From the NCBI RefSeq assembly GCF_039539485.1, contig NZ_BAABDF010000002.1, positions 79,210 to 143,209 of the forward strand: a stretch of 64,000 bases of DNA, in the 5' to 3' direction. The notes beneath the pieces are model-generated. The model did not search any database, was not told the DNA's origin, and saw nothing but the letters and a program-made list of their open reading frames with translations. A program made the position numbers and the translations under genes. Below are positions 17,645-26,567 of this stretch, piece by piece. The stretch comes from Celeribacter arenosi. Lineage in GTDB: Bacteria; Pseudomonadota; Alphaproteobacteria; Rhodobacterales; Rhodobacteraceae. Every line of letters begins with the position of its first letter. Position 1 is the first letter of the stretch.

Positions 17645-18621
17645 GTTGATTGCTCCGCGCGTTTGAGGATCACGCGGCCTTTCGTGCGGCCAGCCTGGGC
17701 ATTCAATGCGACGGCGATGATGATTGCCGCGCCCGAAATCGCCAATTGCCAGAACGGCGAGATATTGACGACCGGCAGCGCGTTCTTGATCACCCCGAGG
17801 AACAGGGCCCCGAGCAACGCGCCCCCAACCGTGCCAACGCCGCCCGCGATGGATACGCCGCCAATGACGCAGGCCGCCACGACGTCCAATTCGAACCCGC
17901 CGGCGATATCGACGTAGGAGACAGCATAGCGCGACACCCAGAGGTAGCCGGTGATGCCCGCCAAAGCGCCCGAGATCGTGAAGGCGATAAATTGCGATTT
18001 GCCCACATTAATGCCCGCATAGGTCGCTGCATGCGGGTTGTTGCCCACGGCATAAAACTGGCGCCCCAAGGTGGTGCGTGTCATCACGATTGTGAACGTT
18101 ATCACAACGAGTATGGCGATCCAGCTGAGCATAGGAAGCCCGAGGATTTCTGCGCGGGGGAAGGCTTTGAACGCGGGCGACATTTCATGGCTGTTGACCC
18201 ATTTGCCGCCCGAAAGCAGAAAGACCGTGCCACGGAAAATCGTCATGGTTCCCAAGGTGACGACGATTGGCGGGATTTGCAGTTTCCAGACCAGAATGCC
18301 GTTGAACATGCCCAGAAGCGCACCCAAAGCTACCGTCACACATAAAATCACCGAGATTGGCAATCCGGGCGCTGCCACGTTGAGCATAGCGGCCACCATC
18401 CCTGTAAGGGCGAGGTTTGCGGCAACCGAAAGGTCGATACAGCGGGTGAGAATGACGATCATCTGACCTGTCGCCAATATGATCAACGGAGCCGTGTCGT
18501 TGAACACCCCCGCAAGGTTGGAGGGCGCGACAAAACCGGGAAAACGAAACGCGACGAGGGCCAGAAGAGCGGCGATTGCGAAGAACAAAAGCGCCTCGCG
18601 TGAAGTGATGAGCCGTGTCAT
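17641..18621 (-). CDS. rhaP: L-rhamnose ABC transporter permease
   Basis: 326 residues, RbsC-family. It begins MTRLITSREALLFFAIAALL, with the first helix from about residue 10. The signature ILTRCIDLSVAANLALTGMV lies at ~58-77, and FELDVVAACVIGGVSIAGGV is near residue 240. About ten membrane helices. The start overlaps the end of rhaT by 4 bp and the stop overlaps rhaQ by 4 bp, so rhaT-P-Q are probably translated as a coupled set. It forms the inner-membrane rhamnose channel with RhaQ. Confidence 0.9.
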   Translation of the reverse strand: MTRLITSREALLFFAIAALLALVAFRFPGFVAPSNLAGVFNDTAPLIILATGQMIVILTRCIDLSVAANLALTGMVAAMLNVAAPGLPISVILCVTVALGALLGMFNGILVWKLQIPPIVVTLGTMTIFRGTVFLLSGGKWVNSHEMSPAFKAFPRAEILGLPMLSWIAILVVITFTIVMTRTTLGRQFYAVGNNPHAATYAGINVGKSQFIAFTISGALAGITGYLWVSRYAVSYVDIAGGFELDVVAACVIGGVSIAGGVGTVGGALLGALFLGVIKNALPVVNISPFWQLAISGAAIIIAVALNAQAGRTKGRVILKRAEQST

Positions 18622-20138
18622 GCCGCGACCTCGCTGATGCCGGCCGCGTGGCGGACCAATGTTTCGGGTGTGAGATCGGTGCCTGACAATTCGGCGGCGA
18701 TCCGGCCTTCGCGCATCACGATTACCCGATCCGACATGCCGAGGATTTCGGGGATTTCCGAGGACACCATGATGACGGCCAACCCTTGGGCAGCGAGTTC
18801 GGCCATGAAGGCATGCACCGACGCTTTGGAGCCGATATCAACGCCCTTTGTCGGTTCGTCGAGAATGATGACGCGGGGTTTGGTGGCCAGCCATTTAGCG
18901 ATGACCACCTTTTGCTGGTTCCCGCCCGACAGGGTCCCGACATTGGTGTCGAGCGAGGCCGCGCGCAAATCGAGACGACGGGTGTACTCGCGCGCCAGCG
19001 TGAATTCTTCGGCCATGCGGGTAAATCCTGAACGGGATGTCTGGGAGAGCGACGGGAGCGTGACGTTTTGAAAAATCGCCATCTCTCCGATGGCGCCCTG
19101 TTTGCCGCGATCTTCGGGAACATAGACAATCCCTGCGGTGATCGCGTCCACGGGCGAGCGGATGACCTTGATTTTCCCGTCCAGTCGCACAACACCTTTG
19201 GATGGCTTTGTGATGCCAAACAGCGCCTGCATAAACTCGGACCTACCCGCACCGACGAGCCCGTAAAACCCGAGTATTTCACCGGCATGCAGGTCAAAGC
19301 CAATGTCGGCGAATTCGGTTGGATGGTCGTAACCCACGACTTTCAGCACTTCTGCACCGACGTTGTGGTCGCGTTCGGGGAAGATGTGGTCGACGTCGCG
19401 ACCGACCATCATTTTCACCAACTCGGCGCTGCTGACGTCTTCGATCATACCGTCGCCGACGGGCTGCCCGTCGCGCAGCACGGTGTAGCGGTCGCAAATG
19501 CGGAAGATCTCGTCGAACTTGTGCGAGATGAACAGGATCGCTTTGCCCTGCGCCTTTAGCGTTTCGACGAGCGTGTAGAGTTCGTGAATTTCTGTCTGGC
19601 TGAGGGCCGCCGTAGGTTCATCCATGATCACCACGCGGGCGTCGATGGAGAGGGCGCGGGCAATACCGACGAGGTGTTTGCTCGCGATGCCGAGGTCTTT
19701 GAGTTTGGCGTCGGGGACGATTTTCGCGCCTATCCCTTCGAGGACCTCCATGGCGCGCGCCCGCATGGCTTTCCAGTCCACGAGTCCGAGACGCGTCTTT
19801 GGCGCATGCCCGAGGAATATGTTTTCGGCCACGGTGAGTTCATCGAACAGCACGGTTTCCTGATGGATGGCTGTGATGCCTGCGGCGGTGGCGTCCTGCG
19901 CGCTGGAAAAATGTGTCGGCGACCCATCGACGGAGATTTGGCCGCCATCGGGTTGGTAAATGCCGGTGAGGACCTTCACCATGGTCGATTTGCCCGCGCC
20001 GTTTTCGCCCACAAGGGCGGTGACCTGACCCGGATAGAGCGCCAGAGAAACCTCGCTGAGCGCGCGCACACCGGGGAATGTTTTGGTGATCTGGTCAAGC
20101 GTAAGGATCGGCGACACGTCAGTCACGGTAGGCCTCAT
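18618..20138 (-). CDS. rhaT: L-rhamnose ABC transporter ATP-binding protein
   Basis: 506 residues, double ABC protein. The first cassette has LVGENGAGKSTMVKVLTGIY and Walker B VVIMDEPTAALSQTE. The second has the degenerate P-loop YGLVGAGRSEFMQALFGITK, the signature LSGGNQQKVVIAKWLATKP and Walker B VIILDEPTKGVDIGSKA. It powers RhaPQ. The ATG at 20138 has a weak ribosome site; a GTG at 20126 has an AGG at better spacing and is an alternative start. Note that this RhaT is the rhizobial ATPase and is unrelated to the E. coli RhaT proton symporter. Confidence 0.92.
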   Translation of the reverse strand: MRPTVTDVSPILTLDQITKTFPGVRALSEVSLALYPGQVTALVGENGAGKSTMVKVLTGIYQPDGGQISVDGSPTHFSSAQDATAAGITAIHQETVLFDELTVAENIFLGHAPKTRLGLVDWKAMRARAMEVLEGIGAKIVPDAKLKDLGIASKHLVGIARALSIDARVVIMDEPTAALSQTEIHELYTLVETLKAQGKAILFISHKFDEIFRICDRYTVLRDGQPVGDGMIEDVSSAELVKMMVGRDVDHIFPERDHNVGAEVLKVVGYDHPTEFADIGFDLHAGEILGFYGLVGAGRSEFMQALFGITKPSKGVVRLDGKIKVIRSPVDAITAGIVYVPEDRGKQGAIGEMAIFQNVTLPSLSQTSRSGFTRMAEEFTLAREYTRRLDLRAASLDTNVGTLSGGNQQKVVIAKWLATKPRVIILDEPTKGVDIGSKASVHAFMAELAAQGLAVIMVSSEIPEILGMSDRVIVMREGRIAAELSGTDLTPETLVRHAAGISEVAA

Positions 20139-20192
20139 GGGGTAAAAAGTGGGGGCATCCGGCGCGATTGCCCGCGCCGGATGGTCGGTGCC

Positions 20193-21188
20193 TTAGAAGA
20201 TCGACTTGAACTGGTCGATATTCGAGGCGTCGTAGACGAACGGATCGGCCATCGCGGCAGAGTTCGTATCGTCGAGCGTGATCGTGCCCATGCGGCCGAT
20301 GGAAATCTCCGCACCTGGCTCTGCAGTTGCGGCATCAGACGCAAGTGCATGCGCGATCATCGCCGCCGAGTAGCCCAGGTCTATCGGGTTCCAGATGGCA
20401 AAGGACTTCGAGGACCCACTTTCGATGGCGCCCGCCATTTCGGACGGCAACCCCAGACCGGTGACGTTGATTTCGCCGATCTTACCGGCATCCTGAACAG
20501 CCTGAGCGGCCGCCACAATGCCCACCGATGTCGGCGCGATGATCGCGTCGAGATCGGGGTAGGCCTGCATGAGGCCCTGTGCTTCACGATAGGATTTATC
20601 CGCGAGGTCGTCCCCGTAGACAGTCCCGACGACTTCAATGCCCGGGTAGTTGCCCATGACCTTGTTCATCTCGTCGATCCAGATGTTCTGGTTCGTGGCG
20701 GTCGCGGATGCGGACAGCACGGCGACCTGACCGCCATCGGGCAGATTGTCCGCCGCGAGTTTGATGATCATATTGCCGATGAGGGCGTTGGACGACGGGT
20801 TAAGGTGCACCTGCCGACCTTCGGGGGCAACACCGGAGTCCCATGAGATCACGGAAATACCGCGGTCCATGGCCTTTTTCAGCGCTGGCACCACGGCATC
20901 GGGATCGTTGGCCGAAATGGCAATGGCATCCACGCCCTGAGCGATCAATGCGTTGATGACCTCGATTTGCCCTTCCGCGGTGGTGTCCGTCGGTCCGGTG
21001 TAGATGATTTCTACATTGCCGAGTTCGCCAGCTGCTTCTTCAGCGCCCTTTGCGGCAGCTTCAAAGAAGCCGATACCAAGAGCCTTTACCACGAGTGCAA
21101 TGCGCATATCGTCCTGTGCGCTTGCGGCCGTTCCTGTCAGCCCTGCAACGATTGCGACGGACGTCAGAATCTTGTTAATAGCTCGCAT
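20193..21188 (-). CDS. rhaS: L-rhamnose ABC transporter substrate-binding protein
   Basis: 331 residues. The signal peptide is MRAINKILTSVAIVAGLTG and cleavage is likely near ASA-QDD. The mature Peripla_BP_4 domain starts MRIALVVKALGIGFFEAAAK and continues with EGQIEVINALIAQGVDAIAI and ISWDSGVAPEGRQVHLNPSS. A strong GGGAGGAGA ribosome site precedes the ATG. It is second in the rhaRSTPQUK run, directly after the DeoR regulator. It captures L-rhamnose in the periplasm. This RhaS is not the AraC-type RhaS of enterobacteria. Confidence 0.92.
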   Translation of the reverse strand: MRAINKILTSVAIVAGLTGTAASAQDDMRIALVVKALGIGFFEAAAKGAEEAAGELGNVEIIYTGPTDTTAEGQIEVINALIAQGVDAIAISANDPDAVVPALKKAMDRGISVISWDSGVAPEGRQVHLNPSSNALIGNMIIKLAADNLPDGGQVAVLSASATATNQNIWIDEMNKVMGNYPGIEVVGTVYGDDLADKSYREAQGLMQAYPDLDAIIAPTSVGIVAAAQAVQDAGKIGEINVTGLGLPSEMAGAIESGSSKSFAIWNPIDLGYSAAMIAHALASDAATAEPGAEISIGRMGTITLDDTNSAAMADPFVYDASNIDQFKSIF

Positions 21189-21236
21189 GATCTCCTCCCT
21201 GAGTTGATGCGATTTTCCGAAATGGCGGTTACTTTT

Positions 21237-22043
21237 CTAAGAGGCCGCCCCCTCCTTTAACTGGCTACGACCGGGTGTGACCGTGACCAGAGTTACGTCC
21301 GCGGCGTCCAACATGGCGGCGGATTTGTCCGAAATTTTGTCGTCGGTAATGACCGTGTCGATCCGCTCTAGCGGGCACAGCACAAGGCTCGAACGGTTAT
21401 CAAATTTGCTGCTGTCGACCAGCACGACGAGTTCGTCTGCCTGTCCGATCAGTTTCTGTTCGGCCTGGATGAGAAGGGGGTCCGCCTCCATCAGGCCAAT
21501 CGGACCCAAACCTTGCGCACCCATGAACATGCGCCGCGCGTAGAAATTACGCGTCACATCGTTCTCGAATGGGGACAGGATGATATTCTGTTCGCGGTAG
21601 ATCGCGCCGCCCGACAGCATGATCGTGTTCTTTGAATGCTTGAGCAGGTGTTCGGCGATCGGAAAGCTGTTTGTGAAGATCTGAAGGCGGCGATTGACCA
21701 GTGGATGCACCATCTGGAACGTCGTCGTACCGCCGTTGATGATGATCGAGTCGCCGTCATCACACATCTCGACGGCGGCGAGCGCGATGGCCTGCTTTTC
21801 CGCTGTGCGCATGGTTTCATTGACCGAAAACGGGCGCCCAACGAGACCGGAAATGGCCGCGGGCGTGATCGCTTCTGCGCCACCGCGCACGCGGCGCAGC
21901 CTTTTCTGCATGTGCAGGGCTGCGATGTCGCGTCGAACCGTCGCCTCGGATGCGCCAGTGAGCGAACATAGTTCAACCACGGTTGCGACAGGGCGATCCT
22001 GCACAGCCGAGATAATCAGACGATGGCGTTCTTTTTCATGCAT
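21237..22043 (-). CDS. rhaR: DeoR family regulator of the rhamnose locus
   Basis: 268 residues. The N-terminal DeoR winged helix has the recognition segment LTGASEATVRRDIAALHMQK (~28-47), followed by LRRVRGGAEAI. The C-terminal DeoRC sensor (~80-240) includes IIINGGTTTFQMVHPL and ADELVVLVDSSKF, typical of phosphosugar-binding DeoR domains. It lies divergent from rhaD-rhaI, with three TCAATCAT-type repeats in between. As in Rhizobium it probably represses both directions; a rhamnose-pathway phosphate ester as inducer is inference. The ATG at 22043 is the only sensible start. Confidence 0.9.
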   Translation of the reverse strand: MHEKERHRLIISAVQDRPVATVVELCSLTGASEATVRRDIAALHMQKRLRRVRGGAEAITPAAISGLVGRPFSVNETMRTAEKQAIALAAVEMCDDGDSIIINGGTTTFQMVHPLVNRRLQIFTNSFPIAEHLLKHSKNTIMLSGGAIYREQNIILSPFENDVTRNFYARRMFMGAQGLGPIGLMEADPLLIQAEQKLIGQADELVVLVDSSKFDNRSSLVLCPLERIDTVITDDKISDKSAAMLDAADVTLVTVTPGRSQLKEGAAS

Positions 22044-22089
22044 TCGAGTCTCCGTTGTTTCGAAACCGTGTTGTTATTTTCGCGCCAAG

Positions 22090-22158
22090 TCAATCATAAA
22101 TGCGCATCTTCAATCATTCTGCGACCGCAAATGACGTTTTTTGCGCGTTGATGATTGA
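22090..22158. promoter_or_regulatory. Candidate RhaR operators between rhaR and rhaD
   Basis: TCAATCAT occurs at 22090-22097 and 22110-22117 (direct, 20 bp apart, two helical turns) and inverted at 22151-22158. The first and third share a longer core, GTCAATCATMAA. They sit in the 189-bp divergent promoter region of the rhamnose locus. Spaced repeats of this kind are usual for DeoR-family operators. A CATTCTG repeat (about 22115 and 22159) accompanies two of them. Confidence 0.6.
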
Positions 22159-22232
22159 CATTCTGTCGCAACCCTCACACCCTGCGATCAATTGCCCGCG
22201 CGTCCGTTTCGCGAGGTTAGGAGGAGGAAGTT

Positions 22233-24335
22233 ATGCTGAAATCAGCAGCCGTGAAACCGTTGGAAAACGGTTGGGATAACACGATCGCAGACGCGATGAG
22301 CGAGCCTGAAAAGCTGCTTTATCGATCGAATCTCTTGGGGTCAGACAAACGAATCACCAATTTCGGCGGTGGCAACACGTCGGCAAAGGTTATCCAGAAG
22401 GATCCGTTGACCGGCAAGGATGCAGAGGTCCTTTGGGTCAAAGGATCGGGCGGCGATGTCGGCACCATGAAAATGGACGGGTTCTCCACCCTCTACATGG
22501 ACAAATTACGCGCACTCAAATCTGTCTACAGGGGTTTGGAATTCGAAGACGAGATGGTCGGCTATCTGCCCCATTGCACCTTCAACCTGAACCCGCGCGC
22601 GGCCTCTATTGATACGCCGCTACACGCATATGTCCCCCAAAAACACGTCGATCACATGCATCCGGATGCGGTAATCGCAATTGCGGCTTCCAAGACGTCC
22701 AAAGAACTGACGCAGGAAATCTACGGTGATGAGATCGGTTGGCTCCCGTGGAAGCGACCCGGTTATGAGTTGGGGCTATGGCTCGAAAAATTCTGTCTGG
22801 AAAATCCTGACGCGAAGGGTGTCGTTCTGGAGAGCCATGGGTTGTTTACATGGGCCGATGACGCGCAGGAGTGTTATGAACTCACGCTGCGCATCATTCA
22901 AAAGGCAATGGATTGGTTCGCGGAACGCACTGCGGATGTGACGCCCTTTGGGGGCGCCATTCATCAAAACCTCGACGCGGATGCGCGCAGGGGTATTGCG
23001 GCCAAACTGATGCCGGCCATTCGCGGTTTCGTGTCGGGCAATCAGCACATGGTTGGCCATTTCGACGATAGTGACGCTGTATTGGAATTCGTCGGTGCCA
23101 AAGATATGCGCCGTCTCGCAGCGCTCGGGACGTCGTGCCCGGACCATTTCCTACGCACGAAAATTTGCCCTCTGGTCGTCGATTTTGATCCCGCGAAGGG
23201 CAATCTGGACGCTGTGCTCGATAATCTCGGCGAACAGGTTGCGGCCTATCGCGCGGATTACGAAGCCTATTATGATCGGTGCAAACACCCCAATTCGCCA
23301 CCGGTGCGTGATCCGAATGCGGTCGTCTATCTGGTGCCGGGCGTGGGTATGATCACCTTCGCAAAGGATAAAGCAACAGCGCGGATATCGGGCGAGTTTT
23401 ATGTCAACGCAATAAATGTGATGCGGGGCGCGGATGCCGTGTCTGAATACTGTGGTTTGCCTGAACAGGAGGCCTTTGATATCGAGTATTGGCTCCTTGA
23501 GGAGGCTAAACTTCAACGCATGCCAAAACCCAAGAGTCTCGCAGGGCGGGTTGCTTTGGTAACCGGCGGTGCGGGGGGCATCGGAGCGGCCATTGCGGCG
23601 CGCTACCTTTCCGAGGGCGCTTGCGTGGTGCTGGCCGATATTGATCAAGGCAACCTTGATAAAGCCAAGGCGCAACTACAGGGCGCGTTCGGGGCGGATG
23701 TGGTGCGCTCGGTCTTAATGGATGTCACGTCCGAAGACGCGGTCGCCAATGCCTATTCGCAAATGGCGGTTGAATTCGGGGGCGTCGACATTCTCGTCTC
23801 CAACGCAGGAATCGCGTCATCGGCGCCGATTGAAGAGACCACTGTCGAACTTTGGGATCGCAATATGGACATCCTTTCCAAAGGGTATTTCCTCGTCTCG
23901 CGCGAAGCATTCAAGGTCATGCGCAGACAGGATATGGGCGGCTCTATCGTCTTTATCGCGTCCAAAAACGGTTTGGCGGCGAGCCCTAATGCAGCGGCCT
24001 ATTGCACGGCGAAGGCGTCCGAAATTCACCTTGCCCGCTGTCTCGCCCTTGAAGGGGCAGAGGCAGGTATCCGCGTTAACGTGGTGAACCCGGACGCGGT
24101 TCTGCGGGGCTCCAAGATTTGGGAGGGTGAGTGGCTCGAACAGCGCGCTTCCACCTATGGCACCGACAAGGATGGGTTGGAGGAGATGTATCGCAATCGC
24201 TCCATGCTCAAACGTTCGGTTCTTCCCGAGGACATTGCCGAAGCGGCCTATTTCTTTGCGGCGGACACCTCCGCTAAATCGACCGGAAACATTCTCAACG
24301 TGGATGCCGGCAATGTGCAGGCGTTCCCACGCTGA
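22233..24335 (+). CDS. rhaD: Bifunctional rhamnulose-1-phosphate aldolase / short-chain dehydrogenase
   Basis: 700 residues, two domains. Residues ~1-420 are a class II aldolase/adducin domain with NFGGGNTSAKVI, the zinc-binding cluster HVDHMHPDAVIAI and SHGLFTWADD. Residues ~430-700 are an SDR: VALVTGGAGGIGAAIAARYL for NAD binding, ILVSNAGIASS, and the YCTAKAS catalytic Tyr/Lys. Family knowledge: the aldolase part yields DHAP and L-lactaldehyde, and the dehydrogenase part oxidises the lactaldehyde. A strong GGAGGAGG site precedes the ATG. It starts the plus-strand rhaDI operon. Confidence 0.93.
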   Translation: MLKSAAVKPLENGWDNTIADAMSEPEKLLYRSNLLGSDKRITNFGGGNTSAKVIQKDPLTGKDAEVLWVKGSGGDVGTMKMDGFSTLYMDKLRALKSVYRGLEFEDEMVGYLPHCTFNLNPRAASIDTPLHAYVPQKHVDHMHPDAVIAIAASKTSKELTQEIYGDEIGWLPWKRPGYELGLWLEKFCLENPDAKGVVLESHGLFTWADDAQECYELTLRIIQKAMDWFAERTADVTPFGGAIHQNLDADARRGIAAKLMPAIRGFVSGNQHMVGHFDDSDAVLEFVGAKDMRRLAALGTSCPDHFLRTKICPLVVDFDPAKGNLDAVLDNLGEQVAAYRADYEAYYDRCKHPNSPPVRDPNAVVYLVPGVGMITFAKDKATARISGEFYVNAINVMRGADAVSEYCGLPEQEAFDIEYWLLEEAKLQRMPKPKSLAGRVALVTGGAGGIGAAIAARYLSEGACVVLADIDQGNLDKAKAQLQGAFGADVVRSVLMDVTSEDAVANAYSQMAVEFGGVDILVSNAGIASSAPIEETTVELWDRNMDILSKGYFLVSREAFKVMRRQDMGGSIVFIASKNGLAASPNAAAYCTAKASEIHLARCLALEGAEAGIRVNVVNPDAVLRGSKIWEGEWLEQRASTYGTDKDGLEEMYRNRSMLKRSVLPEDIAEAAYFFAADTSAKSTGNILNVDAGNVQAFPR

Positions 24336-24345
24336 AGGAGCGGAC

Positions 24346-25620
24346 ATGATCGACCAGACCATAATCGACAAAGACAACGAAGCGCGCCGCGCGGCCTTGG
24401 CTGCGGATTACGACGCGTTGGGGGCAAGTCTTGACCGGCGCGGTATCGACATCGCGGCGATCACTGCGAAGGTGACGGCCTATGGCGTCGCTGTGCCCTC
24501 ATGGGGCGTTGGCACCGGCGGGACACGATTTGCGCGTTTCCCCGGTGCCGGTGAGCCGCGCCACATCTTCGATAAACTCGATGATTGCGGTGTGATCCAA
24601 CAGCTCGGGCGCGCGACACCATCGGTGTCTCTGCATATCCCGTGGGACAAAGAAGATCCCGCCGATCTGCGCGCCAAAGCCGAAGAAGTTGGCCTGACCT
24701 TCGATGCGATGAATTCAAATACCTTTCAGGATCAGGAAGGGCAGGCGCATAGCTACAAATTCGGCTCGCTCAGCCACAATGATGCCGCGACCCGCGCGCA
24801 GGCGGTCGAGCACAACCTCGAATGCATCGAGATCGGGCAGGCCATCGGATCGCGCGCCTTGACGGTGTGGGTTGGCGACGGGTCGAATTTTCCCGGCCAG
24901 ACCAACCTCACCGGTCAGTTTGAACGATACCTCGACGCAATGCGCCAGATCTACGCAGGCCTGCCCGACGATTGGCGTCTGTTCAGCGAGCACAAGATGT
25001 ATGAACCGGCGTTCTATTCGACCGTTGTTCAGGATTGGGGCACCAACTATCTGATCGCGAAGGAACTGGGGGAAAAGGCATTTTGTCTCGTCGATCTCGG
25101 TCACCATGCGCCGAATGTGAACATCGAAATGATCGTCGCGCGGCTGATCCAGTTCGGAAAACTGGGCGGGTTCCATTTCAACGACTCCAAGTATGGCGAT
25201 GACGATTTGGATACAGGGTCGATTGATCCTTTCCGGCTTTTCCTTGTATTCAATGAATTGGTCGCCGCCGAGAGCGTGGAAGGGTTCGATCCTGCGCATA
25301 TGCTTGATCAGAGCCACAATGTAACCGACCCGATTGAAAGCCTGATTTCATCTGCATCCGAGGTGCGCCGCGCCTATGCGCAGGCGCTCTTGGTGGATCG
25401 TGAATCGCTCGCCGGATATCAGGGTGACAACGATGCTCTGATGTCGGCCGCGACGTTGAAGGCGGGGTTCCGCACCGATGTGGAGCCGATCCTCGCCATG
25501 GCACGTTTGGGGGCGGGGGGCGCAATTGACCCTATCGCAGCTTACCGTGCGTCGGGCTACCGTGCGCGCGTGGGCGAAGAACGCCCTGCGGTGAGCGGAG
25601 CGGGCGGCGGAATCGTCTAA
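24346..25620 (+). CDS. rhaI: L-rhamnose isomerase
   Basis: 424 residues from the ATG at 24346, 10 bp after the rhaD stop and behind GAAGGAG. TIM-barrel sugar isomerase of the rhizobial/Pseudomonas type, distinct from E. coli RhaA. Metal-site elements are SEHKMYEPAFYSTVVQDWGT, LVDLGHHAPNVNIEMIVARL and GGFHFNDSKYGDDDLDTGS, which supply Glu, Asp and His ligands. The reaction is L-rhamnose to L-rhamnulose. The open frame begins earlier, but the extra 73 codons lie inside rhaD. Confidence 0.94.
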   Translation: MIDQTIIDKDNEARRAALAADYDALGASLDRRGIDIAAITAKVTAYGVAVPSWGVGTGGTRFARFPGAGEPRHIFDKLDDCGVIQQLGRATPSVSLHIPWDKEDPADLRAKAEEVGLTFDAMNSNTFQDQEGQAHSYKFGSLSHNDAATRAQAVEHNLECIEIGQAIGSRALTVWVGDGSNFPGQTNLTGQFERYLDAMRQIYAGLPDDWRLFSEHKMYEPAFYSTVVQDWGTNYLIAKELGEKAFCLVDLGHHAPNVNIEMIVARLIQFGKLGGFHFNDSKYGDDDLDTGSIDPFRLFLVFNELVAAESVEGFDPAHMLDQSHNVTDPIESLISSASEVRRAYAQALLVDRESLAGYQGDNDALMSAATLKAGFRTDVEPILAMARLGAGGAIDPIAAYRASGYRARVGEERPAVSGAGGGIV

Positions 25621-25642
25621 TCCTGTCGTGAGCTAACCTGCA

Positions 25643-25666
25643 CGAGCGCCCGTAATCGGGCGTTCG
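25643..25666 (+). terminator. Stem-loop after rhaI
   Basis: CGAGCGCCCG (25643-25652) pairs with CGGGCGTTCG (25657-25666), one wobble, loop TAAT. There is no T-run, so termination would be weak or factor-dependent. Its place just after rhaI and before the RHH/ParA pair makes it the likely 3' boundary of the rhamnose transcript. Confidence 0.5.
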
Positions 25667-25695
25667 ACGTTGCATTGCGCCTCGCTTTCATGGTG

Positions 25696-25712
25696 GTATA
25701 TACTTTGTATAT
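25696..25712. promoter_or_regulatory. GTATAT direct repeat before the RHH/ParA pair
   Basis: GTATATACTTTGTATAT spans 25696-25712: two GTATAT copies 11 bp apart, about one helical turn, 20 bp before the RHH start codon. Ribbon-helix-helix proteins usually bind short tandem repeats and repress their own genes, so this is a candidate autoregulatory operator overlapping the promoter. Confidence 0.4.
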
Positions 25713-25731
25713 GCAATCCGAGGCGTGTGTG

Positions 25732-25905
25732 ATGCCCAAGTCCGGCAAGAAAGACAGTAGTCTTATCATCCGAATTCCCAAAGAAGACCGCGATGAATTC
25801 GTCCGGCTTTGCGATGAAATGGATACATCTGCATCGCGCGAATTGCGCAGGTTCATCCAGTCGTTTCTGAAAAAGAATGCCGCGAAAAAGGAGAAGACGT
25901 CGTGA
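25732..25905 (+). CDS. Small ribbon-helix-helix DNA-binding protein
   Basis: 57 residues from the ATG at 25732 (GAGG upstream); an ATG at 25711 would add seven residues without a ribosome site. The basic head MPKSGKKDSS is followed by a beta strand SLIIRIPKEDR and two helices (EFVRLCDEMDTSASRELRRF, then IQSFLKK). This is the MetJ/Arc/CopG-like fold used by ParD/ParB-type partners. The tail is Lys-rich. It overlaps the ParA gene by 4 bp (GTGA), so the two are made together. Role inferred: DNA- or cargo-binding partner and autoregulator for the ATPase. Confidence 0.7.
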   Translation: MPKSGKKDSSLIIRIPKEDRDEFVRLCDEMDTSASRELRRFIQSFLKKNAAKKEKTS

Positions 25906-26531
25906 AGACGATCCTGGTCGCCAATTCAAAGGGCGGGAGCGGGAAAACCATGACTGCGATTACCCTTGCAAGCGCGATCCGCGCATCCGGTGCGCGTGTC
26001 ACCTTGGCGGATGGGGACCCGCAAAGGTCGGCGCGCACATGGGCAAAGCGACGCTCGCCCTATGCCGCGCGAATTCAATGCGTCAAATGGTTGTCCGGCG
26101 ATGCGCCGGAGTTTGTGCCCGCAAAAACCGATTGGTTGATCATCGATAGCGCGGCAGGGCTGAGCGGCGCCCGGGCCTCCGCCATGATTGGTCTCGCGAA
26201 TTACCTCGTGACGCCGGTTATGGCATCCGTGTTCGATGAACTGGCTGCGCGGAAATTCCTGCGCAATCTGTCCTCAATCAAGCGGTTGAAAAAGGGCAAG
26301 GTTGAGGTGCTCCCCGTTGCCTCCCGCGCGGATTTGCGGCGCAAGGACACGGTGTCTTTGGCCGAGTTCATGAAGGCGAACGGCTTTCCCTTGGTTGCGA
26401 CGATTTCCGAGAGGGCGGCCTACGTGGAATTAGCGCGCGAAGGATTGTCGGTTTTTGATCGCACGCAGGCGCCATTTCGCAAAATGCAGGCGCAATGGGC
26501 GCCGCTTCTGACCCGCCTCGGCATTCAATAG
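25902..26531 (+). CDS. ParA/MinD-type ATPase (orphan)
   Basis: 209 residues, GTG start overlapping the RHH stop, ribosome site AAGGAG. The deviant Walker A is KGGSGKT (10-16, with the signature first Lys), then the A' motif DGDPQRSA and Walker B-like LIIDSAAGL, where Ser-Ala-Ala replaces the common T-P-P. Late in the protein is AELAREGLSVFD-type helix YVELAREGLSVFDRT. Length and motifs match small ParA/ParF proteins. No parS array, replication gene or phage gene lies nearby, so it may position a cargo or be a chromosomal relic of a plasmid module. Confidence 0.85.
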   Translation: MKTILVANSKGGSGKTMTAITLASAIRASGARVTLADGDPQRSARTWAKRRSPYAARIQCVKWLSGDAPEFVPAKTDWLIIDSAAGLSGARASAMIGLANYLVTPVMASVFDELAARKFLRNLSSIKRLKKGKVEVLPVASRADLRRKDTVSLAEFMKANGFPLVATISERAAYVELAREGLSVFDRTQAPFRKMQAQWAPLLTRLGIQ

Positions 26532-26567
26532 CGCTTCACCCCCTTGCGCATCGGGGCCGCACGATGT

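Noticed and set aside
19584..20846. 420-codon open frame on the plus strand
   Set aside because: It lies antisense to rhaT and rhaS, which have clear family motifs; the translation shows no domain.
24127..24345. Longer open frame upstream of rhaI
   Set aside because: It overlaps rhaD in a different frame; the ATG at 24346 has a ribosome site 10 bp after the rhaD stop.
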